Assembly (NCBI GenBank): GCA_965602635.1
Contig: CBFCZU010000283.1
Coordinates: 1 to 5,234 of the forward strand
Direction of reading: 5' to 3'
Source of the DNA: CBFCZU01 sp965602635
Lineage (GTDB): Bacteria; Planctomycetota; Phycisphaerae; SM23-33
Length of the DNA: 5,234 nucleotides
Under the pieces are notes generated by a model. It did not search any database. It was not told where the DNA came from and saw only the letters and a program-made list of their open reading frames with translations. The translations under genes and the position numbers were made by a program. Every line of letters starts with the position of its first letter. Positions within the stretch are counted from its first letter, which is position 1. Of the stretch, positions 1 through 5,234 are shown piece after piece.

Positions 1-318
1 TACGAACACCCAGGCTGCGTCCCAGTTCTCGAGCTTCAGCGTGCCCTTTCCGCCATGCTGTTCCTCGCTCACCTCCCAGGCCGCCCGCCAGGATTGGTTC
101 CAGGCGAGGTCGAATGTGACGGCGCCCGCGCCCTTGATGCCGGCCGGCTTGCACGTCACATTCGCGATCCGGATAGGGTCGGCCCTTCCCGTGACGCGGA
201 AGCGCGCCTCGGCATGGTCGTCCGCCATGACGGCTGACGCGCCCGCGAGCAGCAGGCCGCAGGCAATCGCAACCGCCCAACCGCAGGCGAGTGGGAATCC
301 ATTGGATAGCCGCTGCAT
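1..318 (-). CDS. Secreted protein, N-terminal part; possible SUMF1/formylglycine-generating-enzyme family member (3' end outside window)
   Basis: The reading frame is open from a TGA at 349-351 to the left edge. Two in-frame ATGs are possible, at 324 and 318. I chose 318 because the GGAAGG at 328-333 lies 9 bases from it but only 3 from the other. The product opens with a polar, basic start (MQRLSNG), then a hydrophobic core (AVAIACGLLLAGASA), then a signal-peptidase I-like site after AVMA, just before DDHAEARF. A Sec signal peptide and export are therefore well supported. The ~74 visible mature residues look beta-rich, with VTFDLAWNQSWRAAWEV and then NWDAAWVFV at the edge. From memory, an aromatic-rich beta domain with an FD-W-SWR block and WDAAWVFV precedes the SUMF1/FGE domain in secreted proteins of Bacteroidetes and PVC bacteria. 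FGE oxidises a sulfatase cysteine to formylglycine; many relatives are non-catalytic. No SUMF1 core is visible here, so the family is inferred. It is probably co-transcribed with the large gene upstream. Confidence 0.8.
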   Translation of the reverse strand, partial: MQRLSNGFPLACGWAVAIACGLLLAGASAVMADDHAEARFRVTGRADPIRIANVTCKPAGIKGAGAVTFDLAWNQSWRAAWEVSEEQHGGKGTLKLENWDAAWVFV

Positions 319-348
319 GGCCATGTCCCTTCCGCTTGGCAAGAGGCG
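319..348 (-). promoter_or_regulatory. Short intergenic spacer with ribosome binding site for the downstream secreted-protein gene
   Basis: This spacer separates the TGA of the large gene from the chosen ATG of the next gene. It carries GGAAGG at 328-333 on the minus strand, a good Shine-Dalgarno match. The 9-base spacing to the ATG at 318 is normal, while the 3-base spacing to the ATG at 324 is short, so this site favours the second ATG. There is no room for a promoter plus terminator and no hairpin is visible, so the downstream gene most likely depends on transcription through the large gene. Confidence 0.6.
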
Positions 349-3300
349 TCAGTCGAGACGGAGGCCGTCATCCTTGTCGTTCAAGACGTCTTCCAGATCC
401 ACGAGTTCGTCAGCCGCATACGCCTCGATCTGCGCCGTGCGGACGCTGCCGTCCGTTTGCGCCGCTCGGAGATAGTCGTGGTGGCCGGACCACACGCAGC
501 GGATCCGGTCGATCTCGAACGCCGGGCACTCGAATATGTTGATGAGCTGGGTATTGTCGTGAACGAGGCCGATGCGCGTCCACCGGCGGTCGGCGGCGTT
601 GCGGACGTGCACGCTGTACCGCATCGAAGCGCGTTCTCTCACGCTGTCCCGGCCGGGAACCGGTCCGGAGGCGTCTTCGTACATGGCCACTGCCGAAAGT
701 TCCCGGGCCTTCTCGAACTCCGCTACAACGTCCGCGTACTCCACCCCTCCGGCCCCGGCCCAGGCCGTCTCCTGATTCGCAATGATACCGTTGACCAGTC
801 TCAGAGCAGCGCGCGGGTTGTCGTAGGGCGTCTTGGGGGTGTTCGTGCCGTTTTGCCACGGATACGCCGTGCAGGTCAATGTGCCGGAGGGGTTGGAACG
901 GGCCGTGGGACCGCCGTCAAACAACAGGCTCCGCCCCGGGAATCGGATGGCGGACACCACAACGTCGCCGAGCAGCGCTGGAATCCCGCTGGCCGGGGCC
1001 TTCTCGTAGGTCGTGCTGGCCTTCCGGCCTTCGCCGACGGTGTGGGGCAGAACCGCGCGCAGGGTCAGGGTCACTTCGCCGGCCGCGTCGGCGCGGAACG
1101 CGGCCCGGCGGCGCGCCAGAGACCTTCCCAGCGGCAGACGCGCCGTGTACGGGAGGTTCTTCAACTTCTCCTGCTTCGTGCCCGTGACGGCGACCTCAAG
1201 CCGCAGCAGCGGCGCAAAATCGTCCGGGTCGGCGACCGCATTCAGCATCTCGACGAGATAGGTCGTTCCTGCCTTGACCTGGAGGGTCAGCGTGACCGGC
1301 CCGGTCAGCTTGCCAACGTATCCAGGCTTGGCGGGATCGGACGCGGCCGGCTTGGCCGGCTTCAGCCGCGCGCGCAGGCGTTCGGGCGGCGCGAGGTTCG
1401 GACCGAACGCCACCTTCTTCGGGTCGAGCGACGTGAGATACGAAGGCTCGGGCGGCCCAGGAGGCACGGTCCGCGCGACATCCTGCGGCACCTCGCCCAC
1501 CATGCACTCCTGGTTGACGAACTGCTCCCCGGTAATGACGTTGGAGCCGTTGAGGTCCACGCGGCGCACGACCTCTCCGTTGGCGGCGTCCAGGAAGTGG
1601 ACCACCCCGTCGTACGCGCCGATCACCACCGTGCGGCTGTCGGGCGCGAAGCGCGCCAACCGCGCGGCGGGAGTCTCGGCGTCCCACAGCAGGCTGCCGT
1701 CGAGCGCGAAACACAGGGTCCGGCCGCGCGCGCAGGCCAAGACAAAGGACTTGCCGTCCGGGGCGAACTTCGCGTCGGCAACGCGGCCGGGCACTGCCAG
1801 GTCCTGCTCCCCGCTGCCGTCGAGCCGGCGGATATACACGCGGGCCGTACGCTCACGCCGACTGAAATGGCAGTTCTCGACGATCAACAGCTCCTTGCGG
1901 CCCGGAAGCTGAAGGACCCAGTCCGCACTGCCCGTCAGCGCGCTCATGCCCTTGCCTTGCCGTCCGTCGGCGGCGATGATCTCGTAGGACTCTCCGTTGT
2001 CGGCGGCCACGATGAACCGGTCATCGAGGGCAACGGCCTTGCCTTCGCTCAGAAACACGCCTTGGCGCTGCCAGAGCAGCTTGCCGGTCGCCGTGTCCAG
2101 GCCCATGATCGATGGGTGGACCAGACGCGTCGCATACAGGGCTTGCGCGACGGCGAACGCGGAGACCAGCAGCACCCGTCCGTCGCCGCTCAGGGCGCGC
2201 GTGAACGTGCCGCGCGGAAAGGCGATGTTGCCGGAGACTTCGCTGTCGTCGAAACGCCAAAGAAAACGGCCCTGCTTGTCCATGGCCGTCACGCGGTCCA
2301 TGCCGCCGACGTAGGTGATGCCGGTCTTGTAGTCCTCGAGGCGGGTCGCGCCCCTGACGACTGGCCCGCCGCCATCGCCGGGACCGGGAAGATGGTGCGG
2401 CGGTTCCCCGGCCGACCTCGCGACGTATCCCCGCTCGAGATCGTAGAGGTACTCGCCATTCCACAGGCGGATGCGCAGCGCGGTATCGCTCTCGGGCCGC
2501 AACCCTCCCCGCCCCCACTGATACCAGTTGGGAAAACCCGGCGTGTTGGGCGGCGTCCGCTTCTCGATGATCTCACCGGAGGGGCTGAACACGTAGAACC
2601 AGTCACCGTAGGACGTGGTCGTCACGAACAGATGCTTCCCGCTCGGTGCGAAGACGGCATCGAGGATGTAGACTCCGAACTTGCCGTCGACCATGTTCTC
2701 CAGCGGAGTCAGGGCGCCGCCGCGGGCGACGACCGGCCTGGCGTCCATCTTCGGAGCCGCCGCGGGCTCGGGCGGTGGCAGTGCCGCGAGGCAGGCGACC
2801 GCCGCCTCGGCACCGGCTGCGTCGTGACAGCCCACGTAGAGCCCGTCGTACCCGCCCAGGAATGGCGAATAGAGATAGTGGACGAAGTAGCCACCCGGCG
2901 CCGGATAGTCGTCAGTGGGAAGGCGGCGCAGGTACGGTTCGAGCTGCATCAGGGCACGATGGTCTGCCGGCGCGCCGAACAGAACCACGTCCGCGTCGTG
3001 CCGCAGCCGCGGCCCGTATTCGTCGTAGCCGCAGCTCGGATGATCGTGGGGCACCTTCTCCACCGCCCAGGACGACATGGCGATCCGCCAGGCCCAGGCA
3101 CTGCCGTCCTTCAGGCTGTCCAGGACATCGAGGTCATCCCTCGTCCACTTCCAGCGCAGGTGCAGCGGCCGGATGTCGGCCAGGTCCCAGGTGACGACAC
3201 GCGCCTCGCGGCCGGACTTCTTCAACAGCGCTGCCACTTGCTCCGCGGCGGGGCGGAACACCTCCTGTCTTTCGTCCAACACCACTGTCACCGGCCCCTT

Positions 3301-5234
3301 GCGCTCGGCGAGAAACGCCTTGATCGCGGCGGCGCCGCCAATCAGGTCGGGCGTCGTCCTGGCTTCCACGGCGGCAGGGGCGGCGGGGGCGACTGCCTGG
3401 GTGGCGGTCGACCCAAGAACCAGGTCGCGCACGGCGAGCTCGAGCCGGGCTTCCCCGGACAAGGCCGGCACGGGGACGTCGAGCGCCAATTCGGGGCCGA
3501 GCGCGGCAAACTTGTGGAACAGCGTCGCGCCATCCGGCCCCCGTAAGGTCACCTCGAAGGGCATGGGATCGGCCATCGGCTTCTCCCCGGCATCGGCCAG
3601 CCAGCCGGTGAGCCGCAGCGTCGTCGCCCCTGTGCGCTCGGCCTTGATCGCCATGGCCCTGGGCTCGCGCTTCGTCAGTAGGTAGACCGCGCCTTCGAGG
3701 CGCGTGAAATCTACAGCGACACGTTGGCCTTGCGGAGTCTCCTCGACAGGCGCGGCCTTGCCGGCCAGCACGTCGTGGACATGCCACCCCTTCTCCACCC
3801 GCAGTTCGCCGATCTTCGGCAGTACAACGTACTGACGCCATCGGCCTTTGATCTCCAGCGGCACCAGCGTCTGGTTGATCACGAAGCACAGGATCGACTC
3901 CTTCCCCGCCAGGGGCGAGATGATCACGCTGGCATCGGGTGTGGTGACCGGAGGCCGGGGGGTCTCGGCGAAGGCCTCGACCAGGATCTTCTCGCGCTTG
4001 TTCTTGAAGCCGTCCCACATGACGGCGAAGGGCCACTCGCCGTTGGATGAGAGGTGCCAGGCGCCGTGGTTGTGTTTCGCGTACACGAAGCCGAGCTTGC
4101 GGCCGGGTATCCTCTCGTGGCAGGCGTCGTCCTTGATGATGACGCCGCCGCGGGCCTCAAAGTCGCGGACGGCCTTGTCGATCTCGGGCAGTTCGAACGC
4201 CTGGACCCCGAGCAGAAGAAGCACCTTGTACCTGAACAGCTCGCCGGCCAGCACGTCCTCGGGCGCGATCGCCATTCCCGGCCGGCGCAGTCGCGCCAGA
4301 TCGTGCAGGGCAATGGGGATCCCAGCGTTGTCATTGAAGTAGACGGCGACGTCCGGCAGCGGATCGAGCGCGGCGATCCACGAACCGAACCGTGCGAAGA
4401 TCCGCAGGAGATTCTCGCTTTGAGGATGGTCAGAAGCGCTCAGCGAGAAGCCGTCGAGGCCGCGGCCGGCCGCGCCGAAGGCGATGGGGATCTCCTCGGC
4501 CCGGATGTCGTGGTTGAAGAAGGACATGGAGAGCTTCTGTTTGGCCTGGTTGCCCATGCCCAGGATGGGAGGAACGATGAAGTTCTGCCAGGCCTGGATG
4601 CAGTAGTCGCTGTAGTCGAGCGCGTCGCGGTGCGACAGGCCCGCGTAAGCCGCCGGCGGGTAGTTCACGCCACCGTGGCCCCAGCCGGTCGGCTTCGTGT
4701 TGTGCAGAGTCAGCCCGGGCCGCATCCGGCGGGCGTCGGCGAACCATTCCGCGAAGGCGTGCGGCAGGATCGAGCCCCAGGCCCGCGCCCCCTGCCACCG
4801 CCCGAGCTCCTTCTTCTGAACTTCGGGCAGTTGGTCGGCATTGTGCTTCTTCATGGCCGCGTCGAAGCGGGCGCCGCCCCATTTGTTCGCTTCGGTGTTG
4901 CGCCGCCCCTGGTGCCCGTCAAGACGCGGCACGCCTTCCCAGAACCCCCAGACTTTCGGATGCCAGCCGAGCCCGAAACCGTCGAGCCCCGGAACGTCGG
5001 CCCGCGGCTGCACCACGAGCGCCATGCGCCGGCGCATCTGCTCGAGGTCCTCGGGCAGCGTGTGTTTGGGGTTATACGACTCCTGCGATAACATCTCCGG
5101 ATATGGCGGCATGGAGCGCATGCCCAGAGCGGCCACGGCCATCAGATCCCTCTCTTCGGGGGTCGGGCCGTTGAACTTGTCGATCGCCGGTCCAGCCGGC
5201 GCGTCGGCGTAGGTTGCCAGGGCCGCGTCCAGCG
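349..5234 (-). CDS. Giant mosaic protein, C-terminal 1,627 residues: GH42-like barrel, GATase-like, Rossmann-like, beta-propeller and discoidin-like domains (5' end outside window)
   Basis: One uninterrupted frame runs from the right edge to a TGA at 349-351, with codons overwhelmingly ending in G or C. The frame is open for 30 codons above the Met codon at 5140-5142, and 25 of these 30 also end in G/C. That Met, although preceded by a GAGAGG, is therefore probably internal; it would also lack a signal peptide and start inside a barrel. Numbering from it, the domains are: C-terminal half of a TIM barrel (1-262), GATase-like (263-355), beta-rich module (400-575), Ala/Pro linker (579-594), Rossmann-like (598-788), beta-propeller (815-1195), beta-sandwich (1272-1400), discoidin-like (1440-1578) and an acidic tail. 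This layout suggests an exported protein that binds or cleaves polysaccharide. Neither substrate nor activity can be assigned, and the usual catalytic acids are not obvious. A second secreted-protein gene follows 30 bases downstream. Being a coding gene is near certain; the function is tentative. Confidence 0.93.
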   Translation of the reverse strand, partial: LDAALATYADAPAGPAIDKFNGPTPEERDLMAVAALGMRSMPPYPEMLSQESYNPKHTLPEDLEQMRRRMALVVQPRADVPGLDGFGLGWHPKVWGFWEGVPRLDGHQGRRNTEANKWGGARFDAAMKKHNADQLPEVQKKELGRWQGARAWGSILPHAFAEWFADARRMRPGLTLHNTKPTGWGHGGVNYPPAAYAGLSHRDALDYSDYCIQAWQNFIVPPILGMGNQAKQKLSMSFFNHDIRAEEIPIAFGAAGRGLDGFSLSASDHPQSENLLRIFARFGSWIAALDPLPDVAVYFNDNAGIPIALHDLARLRRPGMAIAPEDVLAGELFRYKVLLLLGVQAFELPEIDKAVRDFEARGGVIIKDDACHERIPGRKLGFVYAKHNHGAWHLSSNGEWPFAVMWDGFKNKREKILVEAFAETPRPPVTTPDASVIISPLAGKESILCFVINQTLVPLEIKGRWRQYVVLPKIGELRVEKGWHVHDVLAGKAAPVEETPQGQRVAVDFTRLEGAVYLLTKREPRAMAIKAERTGATTLRLTGWLADAGEKPMADPMPFEVTLRGPDGATLFHKFAALGPELALDVPVPALSGEARLELAVRDLVLGSTATQAVAPAAPAAVEARTTPDLIGGAAAIKAFLAERKGPVTVVLDERQEVFRPAAEQVAALLKKSGREARVVTWDLADIRPLHLRWKWTRDDLDVLDSLKDGSAWAWRIAMSSWAVEKVPHDHPSCGYDEYGPRLRHDADVVLFGAPADHRALMQLEPYLRRLPTDDYPAPGGYFVHYLYSPFLGGYDGLYVGCHDAAGAEAAVACLAALPPPEPAAAPKMDARPVVARGGALTPLENMVDGKFGVYILDAVFAPSGKHLFVTTTSYGDWFYVFSPSGEIIEKRTPPNTPGFPNWYQWGRGGLRPESDTALRIRLWNGEYLYDLERGYVARSAGEPPHHLPGPGDGGGPVVRGATRLEDYKTGITYVGGMDRVTAMDKQGRFLWRFDDSEVSGNIAFPRGTFTRALSGDGRVLLVSAFAVAQALYATRLVHPSIMGLDTATGKLLWQRQGVFLSEGKAVALDDRFIVAADNGESYEIIAADGRQGKGMSALTGSADWVLQLPGRKELLIVENCHFSRRERTARVYIRRLDGSGEQDLAVPGRVADAKFAPDGKSFVLACARGRTLCFALDGSLLWDAETPAARLARFAPDSRTVVIGAYDGVVHFLDAANGEVVRRVDLNGSNVITGEQFVNQECMVGEVPQDVARTVPPGPPEPSYLTSLDPKKVAFGPNLAPPERLRARLKPAKPAASDPAKPGYVGKLTGPVTLTLQVKAGTTYLVEMLNAVADPDDFAPLLRLEVAVTGTKQEKLKNLPYTARLPLGRSLARRRAAFRADAAGEVTLTLRAVLPHTVGEGRKASTTYEKAPASGIPALLGDVVVSAIRFPGRSLLFDGGPTARSNPSGTLTCTAYPWQNGTNTPKTPYDNPRAALRLVNGIIANQETAWAGAGGVEYADVVAEFEKARELSAVAMYEDASGPVPGRDSVRERASMRYSVHVRNAADRRWTRIGLVHDNTQLINIFECPAFEIDRIRCVWSGHHDYLRAAQTDGSVRTAQIEAYAADELVDLEDVLNDKDDGLRLD
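409..825 (-). other. Domain: discoidin (F5/8 type C)-like C-terminal domain
   Basis: Residues 1440-1578 of the large protein read ALRLVNGIIANQETAW, then ADVVAEFEKARELSAVAMYED, then RYSVHVRNAADRRWTRIG, then FEIDRIRCVWSG, then VRTAQIEAYA. This order matches the general discoidin pattern: a 'L-NG' start with a following Trp, a strand ending in a helix-like KARELSAV turn, a 'Y-V-V-N-W' strand pair, an 'I-R-I-V' strand, and a last strand with an A/E-I-x-A-Y ending. Such domains bind glycans or surfaces, which suits a secreted carbohydrate-related protein. Confidence 0.6.
943..1329 (-). other. Domain: beta-sandwich module, possibly carbohydrate-binding
   Basis: Residues 1272-1400 of the large protein are strand-rich: TGPVTLTLQVKAGTTYLVEM, then LLRLEVAVTGTKQE, then AGEVTLTLRAVLP, then LLGDVVVSAIRFPG. 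Short strands with Thr/Val alternation and a 'GDVVVSAIRF' closing strand are common in carbohydrate-binding-module-like jelly rolls. No family-specific aromatic platform can be identified by eye, so the binding role is a guess from context. Confidence 0.35.
1558..2700 (-). other. Domain: PQQ/WD40-like beta-propeller
   Basis: Residues 815-1195 of the large protein hold repeated blade-like units of about 35-60 residues. Examples are AVFAPSGKHLFVTT with FYVFSPSGEII (829-859), VTAMDKQGRFLWRF (951-964), IMGLDTATGKLLWQ (1012-1025), AKFAPDGKSFVLACA with LCFALDGSLLWDAE (1124-1155), and ARFAPDSRTVVIGAYDG with VHFLDAANGEVVRR (1163-1194). The 'D-x-x-x-G-x-x-x-W' units are typical of PQQ-like repeats, and the 'FAPDG-x-x' units of WD40/YVTN-type propellers. 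I count roughly six to seven blades; the exact number needs a structure model. The likely role is ligand binding or scaffolding. PQQ dependence is not implied. Confidence 0.7.
2779..3351 (-). other. Domain: Rossmann-like alpha/beta domain of unknown role
   Basis: Residues 598-788 of the large protein alternate helix and strand: AAAIKAFLAERKGPVTVVLD, then AAEQVAALLKKSGREARVV, then RHDADVVLFGAP, then GLYVGCHDAAGAEAAVACL. This is the pattern of a nucleotide-binding-like or periplasmic-binding-like fold. Between the second and third units lies a long insert rich in Trp, His and Tyr, including PHDHPSCGYDEYGPR (698-712). There is no Gly-x-Gly-x-x-Gly nucleotide loop, so I do not propose a cofactor. 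I recognise the fold type only, not a family. Confidence 0.4.
3361..3408 (-). other. Low-complexity Ala/Pro linker
   Basis: Residues 579-594 (TATQAVAPAAPAAVEA) are almost all Ala, Pro, Val and Thr. They separate the beta-rich module (residues about 400-575, including GWHVHDVLAGK and VDFTRLEGAVYLLTKR) from the Rossmann-like domain. Two more Pro-rich stretches, at about 789-797 (PPPEPAAAP) and 1226-1233 (VPPGPPEP), mark the edges of the propeller. They suggest independently folding units tethered in an extracytoplasmic protein. Confidence 0.6.
4078..4356 (-). other. Domain: GATase-like (GH42 'trimerisation'-type) alpha/beta domain
   Basis: Residues 263-355 of the large protein, numbered from the Met codon at 5140-5142, read PDVAVYFND, then APEDVLAGELFRYKVLLLLG, then LPEIDKAVRDFEARGGVIIK, ending with GRKLGF. 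A hydrophobic strand at the start, VLLLLG followed by a helix, then a 'F-ARGG-VI' strand is the usual pattern of the class I glutamine-amidotransferase-like domain that follows GH42 barrels. There is no nucleophile-elbow cysteine at the end of VLLLLG (it continues VQAFELP). It is therefore expected to be structural, not an amidotransferase. It supports the GH42-like reading of the barrel before it. Confidence 0.55.
4359..5234 (-). other. Domain: partial TIM barrel, GH42-like (C-terminal strands and helices)
   Basis: This encodes the first ~290 visible residues of the large protein. The run of motifs resembles the later strands of GH42-type and related bacterial barrels: GFGLGWHPKVWGFWEG (residues 55-70), a helix HAFAEWFADARRMRPGL (128-144) leading to strand LTLHNTK, then DALDYSDYCIQAW (173-185), then KLSMSFFNHD (203-212), and finally AFGAAGRGLDGFSLSAS (221-237). 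After this comes ENLLRIFARFGSWIAAL, a typical closing helix before the GATase-like domain. The early strands lie outside the window. I see no clear Asn-Glu acid/base pair and no Glu at the end of the strand that should carry the nucleophile. The fold is fairly likely; an active hydrolase is not shown. Confidence 0.5.

Noticed and set aside
241..318. Possible lipoprotein signal (cysteines within PLAC and AIAC in the signal peptide)
   Set aside because: Both cysteines are followed by more hydrophobic residues and neither has a good lipobox (Leu/Val at -3). The AVMA site before DDHAEARF is a better signal peptidase I site.
156..371. A 71-codon minus-strand frame overlapping the gene junction
   Set aside because: It is out of frame with the signal-peptide gene and spans the end of the large gene. 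It has no ribosome site and its translation is rich in Arg, Ser and Pro without any pattern.
1349..1366. Tandem 9-base repeat GGCCGGCTT
   Set aside because: It encodes a Lys-Pro-Ala repeat in a linker of the large protein and has only two copies, so it is not a repeat element.
457..3546. A 1,029-codon open frame on the plus strand, opposite the large gene
   Set aside because: It is exactly in register with the minus-strand codons (first base opposite third base). A stop there needs a sense TTA, CTA or TCA codon, all rare in a GC-rich gene; it ends at 3544-3546 precisely where the sense gene uses TTA. Its translation is Arg/Gly-rich without domain-like motifs, so it is a shadow.
4054..5091. 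A 345-codon open frame on the plus strand
   Set aside because: It lies in the same register as the other long antisense frame and is explained the same way. The opposite strand carries recognisable barrel and GATase-like motifs.
5140..5154. Internal ATG with GAGAGG six bases upstream, a possible true start of the large gene
   Set aside because: The frame continues open to the window edge with strongly GC-ending codons. A start here would leave a secreted-type protein without a signal peptide and a barrel without its first strands. An internal start cannot be fully excluded.

Overview
The window is GC-rich, has dense protein coding, and appears to come from a bacterium. All recognised coding lies on the minus strand. 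It holds two co-directional genes, both cut by the window edges: the 3' part of a very large gene (stop at 349-351, open through the right edge) and the first ~106 codons of a second gene just downstream of it (start near 318, running off the left edge). Only about 30 bases separate them, so they probably form part of one operon. No tRNA, rRNA, CRISPR, insertion sequence, terminator or convincing promoter was seen. No stretch longer than 300 bases lacks a gene.

The large gene gives at least 1,627 residues of a mosaic protein. In order it reads as: the C-terminal half of a TIM-barrel resembling the GH42-like glycoside hydrolase group; a GATase-like domain of the kind that follows GH42 barrels; a beta-rich module; an Ala/Pro linker; a Rossmann-like alpha/beta domain; a PQQ/WD40-like beta-propeller; a beta-sandwich; a discoidin (F5/8 type C)-like domain; and a short acidic tail. 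Beyond family-level similarity of the parts, I do not recognise a named protein. The best reading is an extracytoplasmic carbohydrate-active or carbohydrate-binding protein, with its start and any signal peptide beyond the right edge.

The second gene starts with a clear Sec-type signal peptide. The mature part that follows resembles the N-terminal beta domain found on some secreted formylglycine-generating-enzyme (SUMF1) family proteins, notably a WDAAWVFV motif. If so, the operon could link glycan handling with sulfatase maturation, or with a SUMF1-fold binding protein. This is inference, because the diagnostic SUMF1 domain would lie outside the window.

Giant mosaic secreted proteins with GH42-like, GATase-like, propeller and discoidin parts, next to SUMF1-like genes, fit the PVC group (Lentisphaerae, Kiritimatiellota, Planctomycetes, Verrucomicrobia) or similar uncultured polysaccharide degraders. 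That placement rests on general style, not on a marker gene.
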